DNA of 64,000 nt from NCBI RefSeq assembly GCF_009498235.1, contig NZ_CP044205.1:4279389-4343388 (forward strand). The letters are read 5' to 3'. Position 1 is the stretch's first letter; every line of letters starts with the position of its first letter. A program made the position numbers and the translations under genes. Source of the stretch: Candidatus Methylospira mobilis (GTDB lineage Bacteria > Pseudomonadota > Gammaproteobacteria > Methylococcales > Methylococcaceae). This document shows positions 54,612 through 62,709 of the stretch, piece after piece. The notes beneath the pieces were generated by a model that ran no database searches, was not told where the DNA came from, and was given only the letters and a program-made list of their open reading frames with translations.

Positions 54612-54635
54612 CTCTTCAGCAGCCATGCTGAAGAG
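54612..54635 (-). other. Leader hairpin after promoter C
   Basis: CTCTTCAGCA (54612-54621) and TGCTGAAGAG (54626-54635), perfect 10-bp arms with a 4-base loop, in the 5' leader of the PepSY-cysC unit. Confidence 0.6.
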
Positions 54636-54660
54636 TTGCTAAAACTTTTCAGTATATGCT

Positions 54661-54689
54661 TATGACGAAACGCTGCGGAAAACCCCGTA
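54661..54689 (-). promoter_or_regulatory. Putative ECF-sigma promoter copy C (PepSY-cysC)
   Basis: Minus strand TACGGG (54689-54684), 16 bp, CGTCATA (54667-54661). Confidence 0.75.
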
Positions 54690-54999
54690 GCATGGCGATG
54701 AATTTTTGATGCATCGGAGTACATATATGCCAGGGCGGTCCGGTTTCCGTCGATATTTGCAGATTTAAAGAACGAACAAGCACATCCGCTGTTGTGCTTT
54801 ATGGCGACGTTTCATGGCCGCATGATTTTGTTACACGGACGAAAGAAGGGCTTGACGGCTAGCTGGAAAATGGCCTTCATCCCGCAGCAGCCTTATCGCC
54901 ATATTGAAAACCAAGTGGAGCCAGGTAATAAAGTCGTGCTCAGCAAGGGTAAAAAATCCGCTCTGGCCTCATGGATTCGCACTACCTCTTTTTACGGTT

Positions 55000-55264
55000 C
55001 GGTGCATAATTACCGCAGGCTGAAATCAGCCAGATCAAGTCAGCCAGCGTGCCGGAAACCGCAACAGCAATAGTCATCGGGTAAAGACGTACCGTTCTGT
55101 CCGGCTGCGACCAGACTGCTGACCAGAAAAGCGCAACCGAACTGGAAGACGCCGGTCAATGCCGATCCGACACCTGAATATTGACCGCTTGCAGCCATGG
55201 CTATCGCAGCCGCATTCGCGCAGATGAAGTCAAGCGTAGCGATAGCGAACCGGAGCGGGATCAA
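55000..55264 (-). pseudogene. Bcr/CflA-type MFS transporter, C-terminal remnant
   Basis: The translation ATLDFICANAAAIAMAASGQ followed by YSGVGSALTGVFQFGCAFLV resembles the last two membrane segments of Bcr/CflA drug or siderophore exporters (consensus ANA..A...G..AGSASAL.G.LQF). Near 55085 the frame shifts: SLP continues as MTIAVAVSGTLADLIWLISA in another frame. The N-terminal ten helices are missing. The rest of the gap 54725-55576 has only short frames I cannot support. Confidence 0.55.
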
Positions 55265-55576
55265 TACCTAAATCAGGATGCCGCTGCCGGGGTGTACAAG
55301 CATCAACAGGCCGCGGCAGCGATATTGTGAGGATCAAAAGCCGGGCTCAAGTACTTCAGCGCGATGCGAGCGCGTCACACAGACCTGTTTGTGTTTTTCA
55401 GGGAAACAGAGTGTAGCTGGGGCTGGTCATCGTAATTTCAAGCTTGAAATGATGGTGGGAAAGAGTTTGACAGAGGCGGTGGGCGAGTTGAAAATATGGG
55501 TGTTCCGGTTTAACCCGACGTAAAACAATACGCGCATACGATAAAAACTTAAGTAAGCGCCATTCTGGTCTGTCCC

Positions 55577-56089
55577 CTACTTATCCGCGTGAAACCCCCA
55601 AAGAACATCCTGCTTGTCTTTGGTCATCTGCTCCGCCACGCGAGAAACGATTTCATCAGCGTGCGCCTGCGCCCCTTGAATCACTTTCCATGAGGGTGGT
55701 GTGTTAATCTCAAAAAGCAATTGCAGCGCGCAAATGCCAGAATCGCCAGCGTCAGGGAGGTTAGGCGTCAATTTAGAAGCTAGAAAAGGAACAGATTCTT
55801 CTGGATGCTTTTTGAAAACAGCCGCGATCCGTTTAAAGTCATCCAGACGCTGTCCAGTGAGCCGATCCAGTTCTGCTTGCGATGGCAGCGGGTCCATCGC
55901 CTGCAGATTTGGCGAAAGAAGAGTGGCGAGAATCTCCTGTGCATCTGAGAAATTTTGCTCGAGATCGGCAGCTGATGCCGCCTCGAATGGAGAGAAGTTG
56001 TGTCTCTCCGACTGCATGGTGATAGTCAGCACGACGATTACCGATAAAATCAGCAGACTAAGCGTTTTCACATGTTTATTTCTGTACAT
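55577..56089 (-). CDS. Unknown protein with N-terminal membrane anchor
   Basis: 170 residues. A basic start (MYRNKHVK) and one hydrophobic helix (TLSLLILSVIVVLTITM) suggest an exported or anchored protein. The soluble part is helical and ends AEQMTKDKQDVLWGFHADK. No named family is recognised. The neighbourhood is decayed accessory DNA. The frame is intact and begins close to the divergent frame at 56146. Confidence 0.55.
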   Translation of the reverse strand: MYRNKHVKTLSLLILSVIVVLTITMQSERHNFSPFEAASAADLEQNFSDAQEILATLLSPNLQAMDPLPSQAELDRLTGQRLDDFKRIAAVFKKHPEESVPFLASKLTPNLPDAGDSGICALQLLFEINTPPSWKVIQGAQAHADEIVSRVAEQMTKDKQDVLWGFHADK

Positions 56090-56145
56090 AACGAGATAAA
56101 ACCAAGTAGGTTCGATAAAATAGAGGCAGGTTTCTGTTTTATGGT

Positions 56146-56589
56146 TTGCAATTATTGCGTGGACATCCGGATTTTCCGGGAGAAGCTTTTATGCCGGGCA
56201 TAGAAGAATTTTGCGAAATTCTGCCGGATGCCAAAGCATTATCGCACGTACCGGGTAGAGTTCGATATAACGCTGACGAGCCGGCAGACAAGTTTCATCC
56301 CGTGTCAGGCAAGACCGAAAGCCCCTCTCCAACAGGTGGTAGCATAGCTGTAACCAATATGGGTGTCCTAGGGAACCTCTGGGCAGGGATCGGGCAGGTA
56401 CACAAATTCGGAACTCAGTATCTAGCCAATTACGCCAATGAAGCGGCCTACCGCGAGGATACCCGGCGCTGGAGCAACGGCGCTATTTTCAGCGACATTA
56501 CCGCCAAGTGTGCCAAAACCCGCACGCACCATGATTGGTGCGGCTATTGGCAAGGTAACAAGCGCCGGGAAGAAAGACTGGCCGCTTAG
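56146..56589 (+). CDS. Unknown protein, possibly mobile-element-associated fragment
   Basis: 147-residue frame with weak start (TTG 56146; ATG 56191 is an in-frame alternative). Its C-terminal half (YANEAAYREDTRRWSNGA and DWCGYWQGNKRREERL) reminds me of a sequence signature seen in transposon-associated proteins, but I cannot name a family with confidence. The N-terminal half has PDAKALSHVPGRVRYN. It overlaps the convergent gene at 56586 by 4 bases. Confidence 0.5.
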   Translation: MQLLRGHPDFPGEAFMPGIEEFCEILPDAKALSHVPGRVRYNADEPADKFHPVSGKTESPSPTGGSIAVTNMGVLGNLWAGIGQVHKFGTQYLANYANEAAYREDTRRWSNGAIFSDITAKCAKTRTHHDWCGYWQGNKRREERLAA

Positions 56590-57017
56590 GCTATTTTCCA
56601 GATACGCGCCGCGCCTTCGGTTTCGCTTGGCGCGACCAATCCCTTAGCTTCCAGCTTGTTCAAGGCGCTCAAGGCGCACCGCTGAAACTGCTCAATCCTG
56701 TTTGCGTTCGACTCAACTCCTTTAAGCCTGAGCATGGCTTCCGCTATTTCACCGCTGGTCAGGCCGTCCACACTCTCGCGCAGAATATCCAGGATTAGCC
56801 GGGGGCGTTCGCCGTGCGTAAAAGAATGGCTACGCTCCCGGTGCGCCTTGGCGCGTACCGTGCGCAGATCGAATTCCGGCGAGAACAGCTTGATGGTGGC
56901 GTCGATGTGGTTTAGATCGGTGGAAATGCGACTGATTTCGGCCTGATAATGCTGGATCAGTCCGGCCATTTCGGAGCGTTTGGCAACCAGACCGGAAATA
57001 ACATGGGATTCTGCCAT
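56586..57017 (-). CDS. Unknown coiled-coil/winged-helix-like protein
   Basis: 143 residues. The N-terminal half is a predicted coiled coil (VAKRSEMAGLIQHYQAEISR). The C-terminal half resembles a winged-helix domain: RPRLILDILRESVDGLTSGE, then QRCALSALNKLEAKGLVAPS and a basic terminal strand. Likely DNA-binding; partner unknown. Convergent and overlapping with the frame at 56146, which may be a functional pairing. Confidence 0.55.
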   Translation of the reverse strand: MAESHVISGLVAKRSEMAGLIQHYQAEISRISTDLNHIDATIKLFSPEFDLRTVRAKAHRERSHSFTHGERPRLILDILRESVDGLTSGEIAEAMLRLKGVESNANRIEQFQRCALSALNKLEAKGLVAPSETEGAARIWKIA

Positions 57018-57205
57018 GTGGCACCTGTTTTGTTAGTGAATACAGGTACATTGTAGGCAGCTCGCCGGTTACAGGGCTTGTGCAGTTGCTACATAATTCC
57101 GGAAACCTGAGAAAAATGCCCGAGAAAGTGCTGTATCTGCCTGCTCTCTATACTATTCTGCCGCAGATCGGATATCCTGCTCAGACTCCGGGTGAAGCAA
57201 ATACC

Positions 57206-57430
57206 TCATTGAAACTCTATTCTGAGCCGATCCAGAGTTTCCACTCCAGGGAGTAATGCTATGGCACCGCTTTCGACTTCAGCGTGACGCCTTTCAATTT
57301 CTTCAGCCCATGAATTTTCTATAGCAGGCTCGGAATCTAGGCTTGTGATAAGTTTTTCGACAAGACGAGCGCGTTGAGCGTTAGGCAAACTTAAAGCCTC
57401 GGCCTCAAGCTCTTCAACAGTAGCGGTCAT
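57206..57430 (-). CDS. Addiction-module antitoxin-like protein, no partner seen
   Basis: 74 residues matching the short putative addiction-module component family: VEELEAEALSLPNAQRARLV followed by EKLITSLD and ENSWAEEIERRHAEVESG. GGAG precedes ATG 57430. Members usually sit just upstream of a RelE/ParE toxin gene; 57018-57205 has no such frame, so it is an orphan. The gap 57431-57685 shows nothing. Confidence 0.75.
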   Translation of the reverse strand: MTATVEELEAEALSLPNAQRARLVEKLITSLDSEPAIENSWAEEIERRHAEVESGAIALLPGVETLDRLRIEFQ

Positions 57431-57685
57431 GCGTTTTCTCCTGAAATAACAGCGATTCGGTAGCTGAGTGCCATAAGAGTGTGTATGCAAGCAACCTCAA
57501 GTTTCTAAAGTAGAATTCAGCGGCGAGCGTCAGCCAAGTCCGCTGGAATGATTCGCTAGACTGGGGATAGGGAATAACCTTTAAATCCAATGCCGAGCTG
57601 AAAAAGCCACAAGCGAACCCGTGTGCCGGATATTTGCGTAAACGCTCAAGCAAGCAGTACATTAACAAGCCACTTGTTATGGGCG

Positions 57686-57985
57686 TTACTTGTTGTTTCG
57701 TGAGGTTAGACGAGGCGACGGTTCTACAAGTCGCCCTGTGACAAATTTGTGAAGCACGCTAGCCATCAGAGTCTGATAAGGCAAGCCTTCTTCGGCAGCT
57801 CTTGCCTGAAGATCTTCGAGGTCGCGGGAAGAGATGCGGATATTAACACGCTTGTCTTTAGCCAGTGATGCAGAAGCTATTGATGCATAGTGCGCAATTT
57901 CATTTTCGGGATTAAGTACAGACCTCCATTCGCCTCTTTCGAAGGAAGCCAGAATTTCTTCCTCAAGTTTGCTTTCATTATTCAT
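57686..57985 (-). CDS. BrnA/CopG-like antitoxin
   Basis: 99 residues. The acidic N-terminal part (LEEEILASFERGEWRSVLN) binds toxin in related pairs. The C-terminal ribbon-helix-helix-like part is DKRVNIRISSRDLEDLQARA followed by EEGLPYQTLMASVLHKF, typical of these DNA-binding antitoxins. It starts 1 base after the toxin frame stop, in the usual toxin-then-antitoxin order. The frame is intact. Confidence 0.8.
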   Translation of the reverse strand: MNNESKLEEEILASFERGEWRSVLNPENEIAHYASIASASLAKDKRVNIRISSRDLEDLQARAAEEGLPYQTLMASVLHKFVTGRLVEPSPRLTSRNNK

Positions 57986-57986
57986 T

Positions 57987-58266
57987 TCAATTGGCCTCTG
58001 CCAGATATTTGCGGGTAGCTTTCCGACTAGGAATAATCGTTTTTAGAAAGACCTCGCTGTTGGTCTCTACAAACGGTTCCAAATAGATGTAACCACGAAT
58101 ACGCACCACGAACATGCGTTGGTTCGGGTACTGCTCTGTGTTTGGATGGTCGAGTACATCAAGGAGGCCTCCATGCGACAAGGCGGACAGCACTTTTTCA
58201 AATGACACGCTTCGCTCTGCCATGAGGGCGGATGTTCTTTTCAGCATTCCAGTTCACAGGTTTCAT
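57987..58266 (-). pseudogene. BrnT-like toxin gene, frameshifted near its start
   Basis: The main frame (58247 down to 57987) reads MAERSVSFEKVLSALSHGGL and ends VFLKTIIPSRKATRKYL, a BrnT-type toxin C-terminus. The expected N-terminus MKPVNWNAEKN is found in another frame from ATG 58266, so a one-base shift near 58233 separates it from the rest. A promoter (TTGATG at 58303-58298, 18 bp, TATTAT at 58279-58274) precedes ATG 58266. Translation from ATG 58223 could still give a truncated protein. Confidence 0.65.
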
Positions 58267-58305
58267 GTGGGGCATAATACGCCAGTGTCTCTTACGGCAT
58301 CAAGT

Positions 58306-59345
58306 CTAACGCCAGCCATAACCGGACACAAAAAGCATAGCGCAGCAAAGCTTTTTGTGGTCCGAGTTTATGGCATTGTTATGCCAATTATAGATTGCGT
58401 TCATACTAATGGGGTTCGGGAGTAGCGGCTTATAAAATTCAGTGATGTCTGCTGCAAACTCGGCACTATTGAACCATTTTTTATGGTTTGTATATGCAAC
58501 TTGCTTTTTCTCGCCAGTTTCTCTATCTAACTTTACTCTCATTTCCTGTGCTTTATTTCGGTATGAGTTCATAAACTCACGCCAGTTATTTATTATTATT
58601 GATATATTGTCGTCAATAACTGATTGATAAGCACTTACACCAGAAGGCTTAAGTGCTACTGTAGCATATAGGATGTTTGATCACCATTAATGATCTGCGG
58701 GTTTTTGACGATTAACTGAGCTTTTCTTTTCTGACCAATGCGCTCATTGATATATGTCTCATCTGAGAGCATGGCTATGCCATTATTAAATAACGCGAAT
58801 TCACTGGCATCATTAGTTATTATTGTATCTTTGATTGCACCGTTAACTTTTCCGCCTTCATGCCCCAAATAACTCCTTGGGTTGTACTTAAGAATAGAGT
58901 TCTTATACTTGTACATTATTTTCCCAAGCGCTAAGGTTGGGACAAAAAGGACTGTTATTTAAAAATCGCCTTTTCTTGTTTGAACTGTATAGCTAATTTT
59001 ACTGCCAGCATTCTTGTTACTCAGATCAATATTTATATTTAGATCAGATGCTTGATAAAAATCCCCACTAACAACAGGAAACACGAGATCCGTATAGCAC
59101 TTTTCGCAGTCAAAAACCTTTGTGGTAAATCCGCCGGAAAGTTTAAACAGGTCGCTCTGTTTTACATTGAATAAGTTGGCAATAATTATTACTTGGTATG
59201 AATATCGTCCTATATTTTCAGTTGAAAACACTTCCCTCTGTAGTTGCAATATCTTATCGCTATACTTATTTCCTTGCTCATCACATTACTCGCCGTTCAA
59301 AACTCTATCTACATCCATGACTAAAATTTCTTTTAGTTCAATTTC
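58306..59345 (-). pseudogene. AIPR-family abortive-infection gene, broken
   Basis: Pieces of one gene in order on the minus strand: KEIELKEILVMDVDRVLNGE, stop (about 59290), then a frame to TRKGDF with stop TAA at 58961-58959. The same frame continues VPTLALGKIMYKYKNSILK and LFNNGIAMLSDE (AIPR FYxNNG-like) to NPQIINGDQTSYML. A frameshift near 58670 is followed by KPSGVSAYQSVIDDNISII to the end. AIPR proteins act in phage defence. The DNA is more AT-rich than the flanks, suggesting transfer. The N-terminal part is missing. Confidence 0.65.
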
Positions 59346-59355
59346 CTTATTTTAG

Positions 59356-60146
59356 AAATCATTGGTGTTGGCTTTGAATTTTTATTGCAAGAAACAGAAT
59401 GCCTTGCTTTCATTGCAAATATAGCATCCGTCTATCCCGCCATCATATGAACCATCAGAAATAAAGTGTTCTCTCCGAGCGAAGTCCAACAGTCCGAAGT
59501 TCACTTTGAGTTATAAATGGATAAACGCTATGGATCGAGCATTAACTAATTCGGTCACGCTACATTGATTTGGTAACGGGTATTTTTTACTCAAGGAGAA
59601 GGGAGCCTCACAGATAATCGCGTCCAAGATATTCAGTAAAAATTCATATTTTGTCACATATTCCGTGCCTTGGTCGATAGTTCCTACTTGTATTCACTTG
59701 AGTTTGTTTTGAAGGCATAACGTGAAGTAGCAAACCGAAAGACGCAAAACATTACGTCATGGTGTGGTCCATTGTCTTTCAATTCGGGTAAAGTACGCTG
59801 TATTTCATGCGTTTAGCAGAATTTAGCACAACCTAAAAAATGCAAGAAACATCAACGACTCCCTCACCGACAGAGCAGAAGCTGCTGGAGCGGGTTGGAA
59901 ATAACTTAGAATTAAGCACTGCAGCATACGTACAGAACAAGCGTATACCGACTGAATCAGGCGGGAAGAACTGGCTGATGGCAAGCTGGCCCCGCCGGTG
60001 CCATTGCTTTTTTACAGGAGTGGGGAGCGGCACAGATATTGACCGGCTTTTTGCCCCTGCGCCGTAAAAAAACGCTGCCGAACGAGGAAGAGTATGTTGG
60101 ACATGGTTGATATCATGGCAACGCTTGATTTTCAAATCCGAGTTTG
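59356..60146. other. Gap without a supported gene
   Basis: AT-rich on its left half. A 75-residue frame at 59840-60067 (+) begins MQETSTTPSPTEQKLLERVG but resembles nothing I know. I see no RNA gene or long repeat. Confidence 0.4.
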
Positions 60147-62585
60147 TCAGTTCTCGCTATCCCTGCTTCTGACCGGGCGATTTCTCCTTCCCATGATTGA
60201 CGCTTTCCGCCAGCCGCTTTTTTCATTACGCTCGCAGAGCGTGTCAACCGAATGCAATATTGCATCGAGCTGGCGGTCTTCGAAATTCAAATGCACATCG
60301 CGTTGCGGAAACGGGATGGAGATCCTGTTTTCACGTAACGATTGATTGATGCTGAAACAAAGATCGCTGGTGACCGAGAGCAGTTTATCGACGTCCACGA
60401 TATAAACGAACAGTTCGAGTTGAAGCGCATCGTTGCCGAACCCGCGGAATATGACGTTCGGAGCAGGTGTGTATTTTACGGCGGGGTGTTTGTCCGCGAT
60501 ATCGAGCAGCAGTGATTTAACCAGGCAGGCGTCTGCATCGTACGCTATGCCGACTGGCAGGATGATCCGTCCGTCGCGATCAGCATGGGTGCGGTTCATC
60601 ACCGCCGAAGAAATCAGGCTGGAATTCGGAATAAATACCGACGCGCGCTCGAATGTGGTCAGTTCGGTCGCTCGAACATTGATTTTAGCGACGTGCCCCT
60701 GGTGTTCGCCTACCACGATCCAGTCGCCGACCTTGATCGGGCGTTCCACCAGTAAAATAATGCCGGATACGAAGTTGTTGATAATATTTTGTAGTCCGAA
60801 GCCGATGCCAACCGACAATGCGCCGACTATCATCGCCAGATTGGAAAGATTCAGGCCGATAGTGGACGCCGCGAGTACCGCCGCCAGTACAAAGCCGATA
60901 TAGCCGACGCTGGATCGAATCGAGTTGCGCAAGCCGATGTCCAGAAGCGTATGCGGGAATATATGCTTATCCAGCGAGCGCTGCAACAAACGGGTAGTCA
61001 GGCTCAATCCGATAAACAGCAGGATCGCAAACAGGATATTCGAAGGCGAAAGCGTCAGGTTGCCGATCCTGATCGAAAAAAAAGTTTGATGCAGCCAGGC
61101 ACTGATTTCGTGTTTTCTGGCGCCCCAGATCAGCAACAGCATAAAAACCGCAATTAATCCCAACAATAGGTTGGCGAAAGCGGTAATCCAGAAACGCAGG
61201 TTTTCACCGTTTTCGCGCGTTAGGCTGAATTGATGGCGGATTATTTCGGCAATGATGCTTTTTATCAGCGCGCCGCCTATGAATAGCCCGAGCGTCAGCA
61301 CGATCTGCGTCGCCAGCAACCGCGACAATGTGACGTAACCGGCCAGCGCCGAAAGCGGGATGGCAAGCACCAGAATCGACAGGATTGCTCTAAGTGTGCC
61401 CCACGTTTGCGGTTTGAGTATCGAAGGCCGGGTAGCGGAATTCGATGTCGTTTGCCAGAAAGGCTGTCTCAGGGAAATCAGTAAAGTCGCTGTAATGCAG
61501 ATACTGGAAATAAATTTATGAGCGACTGTCAACTCTTCCGAAGCGGCAAAATATATCTGCAACTCGTTAATAATGTTGTCCAATGCAAAAACAGAAGTAA
61601 TCACAATAATAACGATACCTAAAGACCGGCTGCCGTGGCCGGTAGCGCCTATCAACCGCCAGTGTGGATTGAACGGCAGCAGTACTGTGGTGCAGAAAGC
61701 AGCGACAAGAAAAAGCATTATTAACGATAGTATTACGGCAAGAGCCAGATCCTGTGCATTATCTGGGATTCCGTAATGGTACAAGGCGGCGTAAACAACT
61801 CCAATTACGGTGGATGGGACGAGAGAGTTAATCAGTCCCATATAAAGTGCGAAGCGCAGCCTTTGTTCCTGTGTGGGCTTTTCCTGTTGCAGTTCAGCCT
61901 GCGCCTTCAAGCGCTTACGTAACCGCAGCATGTAAACAACCAGTAACAACGCTCCTACGACGCCCATGTAACCGAGCACAGGTAAATGGCTTATCCGCAG
62001 GTTGCTTAGAAACGCCTGCAAGCCGGTGCGAGAAAGACGCCAGCCGGCTATAAACTCGTTTGCGGCCTTATTCCAAAGCTCAGAAGACAACGGGTTTTCG
62101 TTGCGAACGCGAATTTTTTCGGCAAATCTGGCGCTTTTAGCTGCAACGATGCCGACTAAAACATGATCGATATGCGCTATAACCAGTTCCGCACCCTTGA
62201 TTTTGTTGTTCGTTTCTATCAGGTCGTCGGAAATCTGTTTACGCTTGGCTTTAATGGGCTCGGCTTCCGGGGGCGAATCCGTAGCAGGCTCCGGACCAAA
62301 GGCCCCGATAACAACATCGAGCGCCTGTTTATCGAGTATGCTTGAATTGAGCGTTTCCTGGAGCTGGGTTCGCAACGTGGCAAGCTGCGTCTGCATCGCA
62401 TCCAGTTGATCGCTGTTCACATCAGGCTTTGCGGCATTTTTTTCTATTTTATCGACGGCATCGTTCCACTCTACCAGCGTAGTGAAGGAGGTTGATGTTT
62501 CGGCATAGGCGTTTAATGCAAAAAATGCAATAATATAGATAGACAGGCAAGAGCGAATTATGGATAAATACCCTGGTTTTTTCAT
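60147..62585 (-). CDS. Mechanosensitive ion channel, MscS family with DUF3772-type N-terminus
   Basis: Large inner-membrane MscS-like channel, 812 residues. A signal peptide (SCLSIYIIAFFALNAYA) precedes a periplasmic helical region (residues 30-190, DUF3772-like, with KRKQISDDLIETNNKIKGAE). Many membrane helices and the MscS core follow: pore helix region LAMIVGALSVGIGFGLQNII (about 570-589), then NNFVSGIILLVERPIKVGDWI and the beta domain (HVAKINVRATELTTFERASV, FIPNSSLISSAVMNRTH). It opens under membrane tension to release solutes on osmotic downshift. It is not linked functionally to its decayed neighbours. Confidence 0.93.
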   Translation of the reverse strand: MKKPGYLSIIRSCLSIYIIAFFALNAYAETSTSFTTLVEWNDAVDKIEKNAAKPDVNSDQLDAMQTQLATLRTQLQETLNSSILDKQALDVVIGAFGPEPATDSPPEAEPIKAKRKQISDDLIETNNKIKGAELVIAHIDHVLVGIVAAKSARFAEKIRVRNENPLSSELWNKAANEFIAGWRLSRTGLQAFLSNLRISHLPVLGYMGVVGALLLVVYMLRLRKRLKAQAELQQEKPTQEQRLRFALYMGLINSLVPSTVIGVVYAALYHYGIPDNAQDLALAVILSLIMLFLVAAFCTTVLLPFNPHWRLIGATGHGSRSLGIVIIVITSVFALDNIINELQIYFAASEELTVAHKFISSICITATLLISLRQPFWQTTSNSATRPSILKPQTWGTLRAILSILVLAIPLSALAGYVTLSRLLATQIVLTLGLFIGGALIKSIIAEIIRHQFSLTRENGENLRFWITAFANLLLGLIAVFMLLLIWGARKHEISAWLHQTFFSIRIGNLTLSPSNILFAILLFIGLSLTTRLLQRSLDKHIFPHTLLDIGLRNSIRSSVGYIGFVLAAVLAASTIGLNLSNLAMIVGALSVGIGFGLQNIINNFVSGIILLVERPIKVGDWIVVGEHQGHVAKINVRATELTTFERASVFIPNSSLISSAVMNRTHADRDGRIILPVGIAYDADACLVKSLLLDIADKHPAVKYTPAPNVIFRGFGNDALQLELFVYIVDVDKLLSVTSDLCFSINQSLRENRISIPFPQRDVHLNFEDRQLDAILHSVDTLCERNEKSGWRKASIMGRRNRPVRSRDSEN

Positions 62586-62709
62586 GTAAAAACTGGCACG
62601 AAACAGATTTGAGATGACTTTGTGCAGCAGAATGCAAGTCGCGGCGAGGGAACGGTTTGACGGATCGGGACGTTGAACGCCAATGTTATATGCGAGCAGA
62701 TTAGTACCC

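Noticed and set aside
59840..60067. Small plus-strand gene MQETSTTPSP...
   Set aside because: No ribosome-binding site, no recognisable family and a cysteine/tryptophan-rich tail unlike a natural protein end; left as unsupported.
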